NCBI GenBank assembly: GCA_045652135.1
Contig: JAZRTS010000209.1
Location: 1 to 5,026 of the forward strand
DNA from: RGIG7213 sp045652135
GTDB taxonomy: Bacteria; Bacillota; Clostridia; Oscillospirales; CAG-272
Reading direction: 5' to 3'
Length of the DNA stretch: 5,026 nt
Part shown: one piece after another, positions 1 through 4,823 of the stretch
Numbering within the stretch: position 1 is the first letter of the stretch
How the letters are laid out: each line of letters begins with the position of its first letter
Translations under genes and position numbers: made by a program
Notes under the pieces: generated by a model
What the model was told of the DNA's origin: nothing
The model's database searches: none
What the model saw: the letters and a program-made list of their open reading frames with translations, nothing else

Positions 1-217
1 AGGGGGCCGGCGCCAATCAGTCCGCAAAGCGAACCGGACGACCCGTTTGGAATTGACAAGGGTCGGCGCCAATCAGTTCGCAAAGCGAACCGGACGCCCC
101 GTTTGGAATCGGCAAGGGGTCGGCGCCAATCAGTTCGCAAAGCGAACCGGACGACCCGTTTGGAATTGACAAGGGTCGGCGCCAATCAGTTCGCAAAGCG
201 AACCGGACGACCCGTTT
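1..217. repeat. Tandem array of a 56-57 bp palindrome-bearing unit
   Basis: Four units start at 8, 64, 121 and 177, each with CGGCGCCAATCAG. The first three are 56, 57 and 56 bp long; the fourth stops after 41 bp at 217. Bases 1-7 look like the tail of a further unit, so the array probably continues to the left. Each unit contains the palindrome GTTCGC-AAA-GCGAAC. Unit 1 has C instead of T at 22, which breaks one pair. Unit 2 has a few changes and one extra G. Units 1 and 3 differ at that single base, which suggests recent duplication or homogenisation. The unit length is not a multiple of three and no open frame is supported. Both the palindrome and the intervening sequence are conserved, so this is not a CRISPR array. 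The function is unknown; it resembles intergenic repeat families of REP or MITE type. Confidence 0.9.
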
Positions 218-223
218 AAAAAC

Positions 224-251
224 AAATACCGATGCGACCGCATCGGTATTT
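224..251. terminator. Bidirectional hairpin terminator after the lipoprotein gene
   Basis: A perfect 12 bp stem (224-235 with 240-251) has a four-base GACC loop. Read on the minus strand it starts a few bases after the lipoprotein stop codon and is followed by a T-rich run (TTTGTTTTT). This makes it the likely terminator of that gene. On the plus strand the right arm runs into a T stretch ending at 253, so it could also stop transcription coming out of the repeat array. Confidence 0.85.
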
Positions 252-255
252 TTGC

Positions 256-552
256 TTATTTGTCGCCAAGTCTACCGAAGAAGCCTCTGATGTCACTCAC
301 GGCATCGGTTACTATTTCGGGAAGACCGCCGCTTTCACCGTCATTTACGGTGTCACTTACATCCTCTGTGGCAGGTATGGTTTCGTAAACGGTCACTTCG
401 TCCGTTACACGTTCCGTAACTCTGTCCGTTACCTTGCTTGTTGACGGTGCTTTTGTACCGTCTGATGTTCCCGTGCCCATATCATCTTCTCCACAGGCGC
501 AAAATGAAAGTGACACTGCCAGAGCAAGAATCAGTAAATATATTTTTCTCAT
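256..552 (-). CDS. Small threonine-rich lipoprotein, function unknown
   Basis: A 98-residue protein with a typical lipoprotein N-terminus: MRK, then a hydrophobic stretch (about residues 4-17), then FCAC with the probable lipidated cysteine at residue 20. The start of the mature part is GEDD. It would be exported by Sec, processed by signal peptidase II and anchored outside the cytoplasmic membrane. The mature part is low in complexity and rich in Thr, Asp, Val and Ser. It includes a V-T-[DE]-x tetrad repeated about four times (residues 41-56). No enzymatic domain is seen. The ATG at 552 is preceded by an AAGAAAGGA ribosome site (563-571) ten bases upstream. The gene is divergent from the rpmH operon and ends at its own terminator. 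The signal peptide, ribosome site and terminator support this strand over the overlapping plus-strand frame. I do not recognise a family. Confidence 0.8.
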   Translation of the reverse strand: MRKIYLLILALAVSLSFCACGEDDMGTGTSDGTKAPSTSKVTDRVTERVTDEVTVYETIPATEDVSDTVNDGESGGLPEIVTDAVSDIRGFFGRLGDK

Positions 553-600
553 AATCCATATATCCTTTCTTAATTGCGCAGTGTCTTTCTTACTGCGCCG

Positions 601-628
601 AGAATAGTTTTGCCGTAAAAAAATACAA
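601..628 (-). promoter_or_regulatory. Possible promoter of the lipoprotein gene
   Basis: On the minus strand a TTGTAT hexamer (623-628) lies 16 bp from TATTCT (601-606). Both are imperfect matches to the sigma-A consensus, and the whole spacer is AT-rich, so other choices are possible. Transcription would begin near 594, within an inverted repeat GCGCAGT/ACTGCGC (576-582 and 592-598) that could form a hairpin at the 5' end of the transcript or act as an operator. Confidence 0.35.
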
Positions 629-696
629 ATATCCGTGGTTTTTTATGGAAAAATACCGATTCTTAAAAAATTTACAAAATAAAATTGCAATAACTA

Positions 697-725
697 TTGA
701 CAAAACACACCCTTTGTTCTATAAT
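697..725 (+). promoter_or_regulatory. Consensus sigma-A promoter of the rpmH operon
   Basis: TTGACA (697-702) and TATAAT (720-725) match the sigma-A consensus exactly and are separated by the ideal 17 bp. Transcription should start near 732. This leaves a leader of about 97 nt before rpmH, containing a small hairpin TGCCC/GGGCA (735-739 with 747-751). Such a strong promoter fits the high demand for ribosomal protein L34. Confidence 0.92.
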
Positions 726-828
726 AAATCCGCTTGCCCGTATAAAGGGCAGAATGATTGATTATGTCGGTGCTGTAATCGGGGCATCTGTATATAATTA
801 TTCCGCTTATTACAAAGGAGGTTCCAAA

Positions 829-963
829 ATGCTCAGAACATATCAGCCTAAGAAACGCCAGAGAAAGAAAGAACACGGCTTCAGAAAGAGAATGAAGACC
901 GCTAACGGCAGAAAAGTCCTCAAGCGCCGCCGCGCTAAGGGCAGAGCAAGACTTACTTATTAA
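829..963 (+). CDS. rpmH: 50S ribosomal protein L34
   Basis: A 44-residue, extremely basic protein with the L34 pattern: RTYQPKKRQRK near the start, then HGFRKRM and NGRKVLKRRRAKGR. Length and layout match the family. L34 is a small late-assembling protein of the large ribosomal subunit, bound to 23S rRNA. The start at 829 follows a very strong AAAGGAGG site (814-821) seven bases upstream. The frame is open further upstream to 697, but that extension overlaps the promoter and resembles nothing in L34, so it is not used. This is the first gene of the rpmH-rnpA-yidD-yidC-khpB operon and is separated from rnpA by a pair of hairpins that probably limit read-through. Confidence 0.98.
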   Translation: MLRTYQPKKRQRKKEHGFRKRMKTANGRKVLKRRRAKGRARLTY

Positions 964-988
964 TTCTTGCGAAAAAAATGTTTTCAAA

Positions 989-1041
989 GGGCTGTTGACG
1001 TTATGTCATCAGCCCATCCCTCGTTTTTGATAAAACGGGGG
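989..1041 (+). terminator. Tandem hairpins between rpmH and rnpA, likely partial terminator
   Basis: The first hairpin pairs 989-999 with 1005-1015: an 11 bp stem with one T-T mismatch and loop GTTAT. A short spacer and TTTTT (1024-1028) follow. The second hairpin pairs 1018-1027 with 1032-1041 (10 bp, one G-T pair, loop TGAT) and takes up that T tract in its own left arm. The first resembles an intrinsic terminator of modest strength and the second could compete by sequestering the U tract. Since rnpA has no clear promoter of its own, this probably works as an attenuator or processing point giving much more L34 than RnpA mRNA. Confidence 0.6.
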
Positions 1042-1085
1042 CATACTTTTATTTACAAATTTTGTACCGAGGCAGGACTTGGTAA

Positions 1086-1463
1086 ATGAAGCTTTACGCC
1101 ATTACTGAAAACCATTTGTTTTCCAAAGCCTATGCAAAAGGCAAAAAAGCCATTACGCATACGGTCTGTGTTTATGTTTTACCCGATTATCACGCTTCCC
1201 GTTTACAGCGGGCGCATCCGTTAAAATTGAGGATTAACCGTGTCGGTTTTACCGTCACCAAGAAGCTCGGCGGTGCTCCTTTGCGCAACAGAGCAAAGAG
1301 AGTCATGCGTGAGGCATACTATAAAGCCCAGAAAGAATATAACATAAAAACAGGTCAGCTTGTTGTTATCGCCGCAAGAGGCGCCGCAACAAAAGCAAAA
1401 ACGGACGAAGTTTTTAAAGACCTGACGGAAGCTTTAAGAAAAACGGGAATGATAATTGAATGA
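1086..1463 (+). CDS. rnpA: Ribonuclease P protein component
   Basis: A 125-residue basic protein, close to the usual 110-125 of the family. RnpA binds the catalytic RNase P RNA and helps it recognise and cleave the 5' leaders of pre-tRNAs. The diagnostic RNR region is intact: NRVGFTVTKKLGG (residues 51-63) followed by LRNRAKRVMREAYY (66-79), carrying the conserved Arg, Asn and Lys residues that contact RNA. The early HLFSKAYAKGK segment (10-20) also fits. The ATG at 1086 follows an AGGA site (1074-1077) eight bases upstream. Its stop codon overlaps the yidD start (ATGA), indicating translational coupling. It is the second gene of the operon, after the rpmH-rnpA hairpins. Confidence 0.97.
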   Translation: MKLYAITENHLFSKAYAKGKKAITHTVCVYVLPDYHASRLQRAHPLKLRINRVGFTVTKKLGGAPLRNRAKRVMREAYYKAQKEYNIKTGQLVVIAARGAATKAKTDEVFKDLTEALRKTGMIIE

Positions 1464-1708
1464 AATACGTTTTTATGTTTATTATACGTATATATCAGCG
1501 GTTTATTTCCCCAATCAAGCCGAGATGCTGCAGGTTCACACCCTCGTGCTCGCAATATGCGTACGAGGCTTTTTCCAAACGAGGATTTTTCATGGGACTG
1601 TGCCTGAGTGTTTGGCGGATACTGCGTTGTAACCCTTTCTGTAAAGGCGGTTACGATCCCGTACCCGAAAAAGGCATACGCCCGCCACAGCGAAAAAAAG
1701 AGGAGTAA
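1460..1708 (+). CDS. yidD: Membrane protein insertion efficiency factor YidD
   Basis: An 82-residue protein with the full YidD signature: YQRFISPIKP (residues 12-21), CRFTPSCSQYAYEA (24-37), and RILRCNPFCKGGYDPVP (53-69). The protein is thought to sit at the inner face of the membrane through an amphipathic N-terminus and to assist YidC-dependent insertion. Cysteines at 23, 24, 30, 48, 57 and 61 include those conserved in the family. The ATG overlaps the rnpA stop by four bases (ATGA), so there is no separate strong ribosome site and translation is probably coupled. yidC follows eight bases after the stop, consistent with the shared role. Confidence 0.97.
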   Translation: MKYVFMFIIRIYQRFISPIKPRCCRFTPSCSQYAYEAFSKRGFFMGLCLSVWRILRCNPFCKGGYDPVPEKGIRPPQRKKEE

Positions 1709-1716
1709 GGCATTAA

Positions 1717-2937
1717 ATGTTCGATTGGCTTGCCGAAATACTTAAATATGTAATGATATTTTGCGATAAAATATCGTTCCATAACTACGCACTGGCGCTT
1801 TTTCTGTTTGCGCTGATCGTTAAGATCATTCTTTTCCCGCTCAGCATCAAGCAGCAGAAAAACTCGGTGAAATCCGCACAACTTCGCCCCAAGGAGCTTG
1901 CAATACGCAAGAAATACAAGGGCCGTACGGATAAACAAACACAGCAGAAGATGACAATGGAGATACAGGAAATGTATCAGAAAGAGGGCTACAGCCAGTT
2001 CGGCGGATGTCTTCCTTTGCTTATACAGCTTCCCGTACTTTTGTCGCTTTATTCCATCATTCAGAATCCGCTTTATTACGTGTGCCGTTTCTCAACAGCA
2101 CAGATCGAAACGATAACAGAGGCATATAACCGTGCAACGGGTTATCTTAACGGTGTTGTCAATTCAACGTACACAGCCGCTATAAATGTACTCAGTTATA
2201 TCAACAAAAACGGTGCGGAGTCGATAATCAACGCTTTCCCCAAGGACGGTATCGTTCCCGAGGGCGCAGTTGATGCAAGCGGTGCGGCAATATCGGATTG
2301 GAGCACGTATTGCTCTGATATTGCAACAAGACTCAACTCCCCCGATCTTCCGAACTTCAATCTTTTCGGGTTTATTGACCTCGGCAAAGCGCCGAATCTC
2401 GCATCGGGACTTTACTTGCTTGTTCCCGTTATCGTATTCCTTGCTATGTACTTCACAATGAAGATACAGAAGAAATTCACATATCAGCCCATGGCATCGC
2501 AGGATGCGGCAAACAATATGTCCATGAAGATGATGGATGTAATGATGCCTGCGCTTTCTGCTTTCATCAGCTACAGCCTTCCCACAGCGCTTGCGTTCTA
2601 CTGGGTATACCAGAACGTGCTCGGTCTTGCACAGCAGATAATTCTTTCTAAAATGTACCCCATTCCGAAGCTTACGGATGAGGAGATAAGACAAATGCAG
2701 AAGGAAGCCGAAAAGGAAGCGGCAGCGGCTAAAAAGGCTCAGGCGGCGGAGAAAAGGGAAAATCCCAAGCGTTCACTGCACCACATTGACGATGACGAGG
2801 AATACATCCCCAGACGTAAAACTGATGACAGCATGGAGGATGACTCCGTGTTCAGAAAGAAGAACGAGCAGGGCAAAAAGTCAATAGCAAAAGCGGAGCT
2901 TAAAGACGATAAAAAAGAGAACGACGGCGAGGAATAA
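1717..2937 (+). CDS. yidC: Membrane protein insertase YidC/Oxa1 family
   Basis: A 406-residue Oxa1/YidC/Alb3 insertase that places membrane proteins in the bilayer alone or with Sec. There is no cleavable signal or lipobox; the N-terminus (1-20) looks amphipathic. Predicted parts in order: TM1 (about 24-44) ending in FPLSIKQQ; a cytoplasmic basic hairpin (about 45-95) with LRPKE, KKYKG and MYQKEG; TM2 at GGCLPLLIQLPVLLSLY (about 97-118); an unusually long external region (about 125-225); TM3 (about 229-249); and the final hydrophobic segments (about 272-311) with the conserved FYWVYQN. A charged, low-complexity tail of about 90 residues (316-406) may contact ribosomes. Lys36 occupies the place of the hydrophilic-groove Arg found in many homologues. 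The start follows AGGAG/TAAGG (1701-1710). It is the fourth operon gene, with khpB 39 bases downstream. Confidence 0.97.
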   Translation: MFDWLAEILKYVMIFCDKISFHNYALALFLFALIVKIILFPLSIKQQKNSVKSAQLRPKELAIRKKYKGRTDKQTQQKMTMEIQEMYQKEGYSQFGGCLPLLIQLPVLLSLYSIIQNPLYYVCRFSTAQIETITEAYNRATGYLNGVVNSTYTAAINVLSYINKNGAESIINAFPKDGIVPEGAVDASGAAISDWSTYCSDIATRLNSPDLPNFNLFGFIDLGKAPNLASGLYLLVPVIVFLAMYFTMKIQKKFTYQPMASQDAANNMSMKMMDVMMPALSAFISYSLPTALAFYWVYQNVLGLAQQIILSKMYPIPKLTDEEIRQMQKEAEKEAAAAKKAQAAEKRENPKRSLHHIDDDEEYIPRRKTDDSMEDDSVFRKKNEQGKKSIAKAELKDDKKENDGEE

Positions 2938-2976
2938 TTCAAAAATCAAATTACCGCATAAGCGGTCGGAGACAAA

Positions 2977-3624
2977 ATGAAAAAGGAAATTACAGTTGTC
3001 GGAAAAACGACTGAGATAGCACTTGCAGATGCTTGCGCACAGCTCGGTGTTGAGCTTTCCGACGTTACCTACGAAGTTGTTGAAGAAGCGAAAAAAGGCT
3101 TCCTCGGTATGGGTGCAACCCCTGCAAAGGTAAAGGTTTCTTATACCGTGCCCCCGCTTAAAACAGCAACAGAATTTATAAAAACACTTATCAAAAATAT
3201 GGAGCTTTCGGCAGAAGTAAACGTAGTTGAAAACAACGACGGCGCTACTATCAGCATCAGCGGCGAGGATGCAGGCATTCTCATCGGCCATCACGGCGAC
3301 ACGCTCGATTCGCTCCAGTATCTTACAAATCTTGCCGCAAACAAAAAAGACGGCGAAAACGATGACAGAGCGTATACAAGAATCGTTGTTGACATCGAAA
3401 ATTACCGTGCAAAGCGCGAGGATACACTCCGTGCGCTTGCAAGAAGAACAGCGGAGAGAGTAAGAAGAACGAGAAGAAACGTAACTCTTGAGCCTATGTC
3501 GGCACAGGAAAGACGTATAATCCACTCTGAGGTTCAGAGTATCGAAGGCGTTACTACATTCTCCGTAGGTCAGGAATCTAACCGCAAGGTCGTAGTTGCA
3601 CTCGACAAAAAAACACAGGCATAA
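2977..3624 (+). CDS. khpB: RNA-binding protein KhpB (Jag), Jag-N/KH/R3H
   Basis: A 215-residue protein with three domains. The Jag N-terminal domain (about 1-55) has the EEAKKGFLGMG signature. A KH domain (about 62-138) has the GxxG loop as GHHG (104-107) followed by DTLDSLQYL. An R3H domain (about 145-209) has RRIIH (179-183). KhpB binds many RNAs with its partner KhpA and affects cell elongation and division in Gram-positive bacteria; the classical name jag reflects its position next to spoIIIJ/yidC. The two histidines in the KH loop replace the basic residues common elsewhere. The start follows GGAG (2968-2971) five bases upstream, next to a small hairpin ACCGC/GCGGT (2953-2966). It is the last gene of the operon, and a strong terminator begins four bases after its stop. 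Confidence 0.96.
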   Translation: MKKEITVVGKTTEIALADACAQLGVELSDVTYEVVEEAKKGFLGMGATPAKVKVSYTVPPLKTATEFIKTLIKNMELSAEVNVVENNDGATISISGEDAGILIGHHGDTLDSLQYLTNLAANKKDGENDDRAYTRIVVDIENYRAKREDTLRALARRTAERVRRTRRNVTLEPMSAQERRIIHSEVQSIEGVTTFSVGQESNRKVVVALDKKTQA

Positions 3625-3627
3625 AAC

Positions 3628-3663
3628 AAAGACGGTTGTTGGTTTCAACAGCCGTCTTTCTTT
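3628..3663 (+). terminator. Intrinsic terminator of the rpmH-khpB operon
   Basis: A 14 bp stem (3628-3641 with 3646-3659, one T-G pair) has loop GTTT. It starts four bases after the khpB stop and runs into TTTCTTTATATTTA. This marks the end of the five-gene operon. Confidence 0.93.
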
Positions 3664-3674
3664 ATATTTATGTA

Positions 3675-3765
3675 ACCGCAAAGCGGTGCGCCCTATGCCC
3701 GTGGGCGTTTCACAGGCGAACTGTTGTTACGCCTGCGAAACGAGGGGGGACGGGCAGGGGCCGTC
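3675..3765. repeat. Cluster of four palindromes in the khpB downstream spacer
   Basis: Consecutive inverted repeats fill this non-coding stretch: ACCGC-AAA-GCGGT (3675-3687); CGCCC/GGGCG (3689-3693 with 3703-3707); CGTTTC-x-CAGGCG paired with CGCCTG-x-GAAACG (3706-3718 with 3730-3742); and GACGG/CCGTC (3749-3753 with 3761-3765). The second and third overlap by two bases, so they may be alternatives. The first shares the core CGCAAAGCG with every unit of the array at 1-217. It is richer in GC than its surroundings. It may be a decayed copy of a dispersed palindromic element or a small structured RNA; no open frame is supported. Confidence 0.55.
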
Positions 3766-3808
3766 ACTGTAAAGATTCAGATAAAACAAGATACTGCGCT
3801 AAACAATC

Positions 3809-3843
3809 AAAAATCGGCTGAGATATTGTTTCTCTGCCGATTT
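3809..3843 (-). terminator. Terminator of the small membrane-protein gene
   Basis: AAATCGGC (3811-3818) pairs with GCCGATTT (3836-3843). The stem extends, after one mismatch, by GAGA/TCTC (3820-3823 with 3831-3834), with a seven-base loop. Read on the minus strand, the stem lies about 25 bases after the stop codon at 3869 and ends in a run of five T (3809-3813). In the plus direction the T run is short, so it acts mainly for the minus strand. Confidence 0.8.
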
Positions 3844-3868
3844 GTTGTTCGGTTGTAAACTCGTTTCG

Positions 3869-4204
3869 TTAGTTTTGGGGCGGTGGCAGAAGAGTAAAGC
3901 CAACCCAATGTAAAAACCAAAATATCGCACACAGAATAACAGGAATGGATAAAATTGCGGCGAGTGTATATACCGCGTAGCCCCATGCACCTTTTTTTGC
4001 CTTTATGTGCAAAACCAATGCAGCCATAGTCATAATGGATGCCATCCCCGAAATAACAGTAAAACAAAAATACACTGTTTCTGCGGTATTGTTGCTGTAC
4101 TCATATCCATGATATACCGCGAAGGCTTTTCCATAATATACAGCAAAGATCATAGAAACCACAATTATGATAATTAACAGACAACTGAGCATTTTATTCT
4201 TCAT
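3869..4204 (-). CDS. Small integral membrane protein, function unknown
   Basis: A 111-residue hydrophobic protein with three likely membrane segments: about residues 6-24 (rich in Ile and Val), 43-66, and 76-103, the last long enough to bend or be partly interfacial. The short loop KAKKGAWG (68-75) between segments 2 and 3 is positively charged and probably cytoplasmic. The C-terminus ends in PPPQN. I recognise no family. The ATG at 4204 is immediately preceded in frame by a stop (TAA two codons upstream), so the start cannot move upstream. The nearest ribosome site, AGAAGGGA (4217-4224), is twelve bases away, somewhat far. The next in-frame Met (codon 5) would be even further away. A good minus-strand promoter (4360-4388) and its own terminator indicate a single-gene transcript with a leader of about 150 nt. 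Confidence 0.75.
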   Translation of the reverse strand: MKNKMLSCLLIIIIVVSMIFAVYYGKAFAVYHGYEYSNNTAETVYFCFTVISGMASIMTMAALVLHIKAKKGAWGYAVYTLAAILSIPVILCAIFWFLHWVGFTLLPPPQN

Positions 4205-4281
4205 TGCTTAATACCGTCCCTTCTACAAAAGTTTGCCCTTCTGTCACGAAAGCGTGAATATGTTTTTGCCATACACCTCAT
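4201..4281 (-). CDS. Possible 26-codon upstream ORF coupled to the membrane protein gene
   Basis: An ATG at 4281 opens a 26-codon frame rich in Arg and Lys (begins MRCMAKTYSRF). Its TGA stop overlaps the ATG of the downstream membrane-protein gene as ATGA, the classic arrangement for translational coupling. No strong ribosome site precedes it (only AAAGAA), and the frame is short enough to arise by chance. It lies within the leader RNA of the downstream gene, so it could be a regulatory leader peptide. Codon content alone cannot settle this. Confidence 0.25.
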   Translation of the reverse strand: MRCMAKTYSRFRDRRANFCRRDGIKQ

Positions 4282-4315
4282 AATTCTTTGTCACGCTTCC
4301 ATATAATATTATCAT

Positions 4316-4356
4316 TTCAGACAGCACTTGACTGCAAAACGATCAACTTGTCTGAA
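4316..4356. repeat. 8 bp inverted repeat near the minus-strand transcription start
   Basis: TTCAGACA (4316-4323) and TGTCTGAA (4349-4356) are perfect inverted repeats separated by 25 bp. They lie just downstream of the minus-strand promoter (-10 at 4360-4365), over the expected start of transcription. They could form a hairpin at the very 5' end of the membrane-protein mRNA or be a binding site for a repressor. Confidence 0.5.
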
Positions 4357-4359
4357 TTT

Positions 4360-4388
4360 ATTGTAACACGGGTGTATTGATTTGTCAA
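4360..4388 (-). promoter_or_regulatory. Sigma-A promoter of the small membrane-protein gene
   Basis: On the minus strand TTGACA (4383-4388) lies exactly 17 bp from TACAAT (4360-4365). The bases just before the -10 are TGT, giving an extended -10 motif. Transcription would begin near 4353 and produce a leader of about 150 nt before the ATG at 4204. It is divergent from the T-box promoter only 36 bp away. Confidence 0.8.
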
Positions 4389-4423
4389 TAAAATACAGCG
4401 ATGCCTTTTTTACAAAAAAGCAC

Positions 4424-4452
4424 TTGACAAAATATTTTCATCGGTGTATAAT
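4424..4452 (+). promoter_or_regulatory. Consensus sigma-A promoter of the trp T-box/trpB unit
   Basis: TTGACA (4424-4429) and TATAAT (4447-4452) match the consensus exactly with 17 bp spacing. Transcription would begin near 4459, at the start of the T-box leader. TTGACAA (4424-4430) is also inverted as TTGTCAA at 4454-4460, forming a symmetric pair around the -10 that could bind a regulator or be chance. Confidence 0.92.
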
Positions 4453-4458
4453 GTTGTC

Positions 4459-4725
4459 AATATATGAAACCTTTGATTAAGATTAGTAGTTTTCCGTAAA
4501 GCTTTCAGAGAGTGGCAGGGGGTGCGATGCCACAGCGCAGCGGTCAATGAATGGACTTATGAGGGCGGCAGGAAAGCGAAAGTGAGTAATGGCCGACGGA
4601 GATTCACCGTTATATGAATGCGTACATCGAGCGTGTACGGCAAAGTGAACGGATAACCGTTAATTTAGGTGGCACCGCAGGAATTTTATTCTTGTCCTAT
4701 GAGTAGGACAGGAATTTTTTATTTT
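4459..4725 (+). promoter_or_regulatory. Tryptophan-specific T-box riboswitch leader
   Basis: All main T-box landmarks occur in order. There is an AGTA motif on the 5' side of stem I (4485-4488) and the CAGAGAG region (4506-4512). The distal stem GTGGCA/TGCCAC (4512-4517 with 4528-4533) has a GGTG in its loop (4521-4524). The specifier context is GAA-TGG-AC with TGG at 4552-4554, so the codon is Trp. A stem III-like hairpin (4621-4626 with 4634-4639) and a small stem AACGG/CCGTT (4648-4661) follow. The T-box proper is AGGTGGCACCGCAG (4667-4680), in which TGGC (4670-4673) would pair with a tRNA acceptor end whose discriminator base is G, as in bacterial tRNA-Trp. Uncharged tRNA-Trp should stabilise the antiterminator; charged tRNA allows termination. 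The downstream gene, trpB, agrees with this specificity. Confidence 0.95.
4688..4725 (+). terminator. T-box regulated intrinsic terminator
   Basis: The stem pairs 4688-4699 with 4704-4715 (12 bp, one T-G pair) around loop TGAG. Six T (4715-4720) and then ATTTT follow. It starts eight bases after the T-box sequence and is the terminator avoided when uncharged tRNA-Trp binds. Confidence 0.93.
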
Positions 4726-4737
4726 GAAAGGCGGAAA

Positions 4738-4794
4738 ATGTTTATATTATCAAGACGATGGCGTGAGTGCCGTAAATTAACCCAAAAGAGATAA
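4738..4794 (+). CDS. Possible 18-codon leader ORF between T-box and trpB
   Basis: An ATG at 4738 follows AAAGG (4727-4731) six bases upstream and opens an 18-codon frame (MFILSRRWRECRKLTQKR) ending in TAA at 4794, 29 bases before trpB. It contains a single Trp codon (4759-4761). The spacing to its ribosome site is good, but one Trp codon is not the tandem-Trp pattern of classical attenuators. It could be a chance frame in the trpB 5' untranslated region. Confidence 0.2.
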   Translation: MFILSRRWRECRKLTQKR

Positions 4795-4823
4795 CTACAC
4801 TAAAATATATAGGAGAAAAAACA

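Noticed and set aside
1..217. CRISPR array
   Set aside because: The sequence between the palindromes is as conserved as the palindromes themselves, so there are no unique spacers, and no cas gene is present.
232..444. 70-residue plus-strand open frame
   Set aside because: It overlaps the minus-strand lipoprotein gene, begins inside the terminator hairpin and lacks a ribosome site; the minus strand has a signal peptide, lipobox and Shine-Dalgarno.
697..828. In-frame upstream extension of rpmH
   Set aside because: The extended start lies on the -35 hexamer, so it would not be transcribed, and L34 is never that long; the AAAGGAGG before 829 decides the start.
553..828. Replication origin in the AT-rich spacer before rpmH
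   Set aside because: No cluster of TTATCCACA-like DnaA boxes is found. The only near match (TTCTCCACA near 487) is inside the lipoprotein gene, and no dnaA is in the window.
694..987. 97-residue minus-strand open frame
   Set aside because: It lies opposite the whole of rpmH and its promoter; L34 on the plus strand is certain and this frame has no ribosome site or family resemblance.
2164..2694. 176-residue minus-strand open frame
   Set aside because: It is antisense to yidC, with no recognisable protein features.
2881..3681. 266-residue minus-strand open frame
   Set aside because: It is antisense to khpB, whose three domains are clear. The frame is Cys/Phe/Arg-rich as expected from reversed coding sequence, and it starts beyond the khpB terminator.
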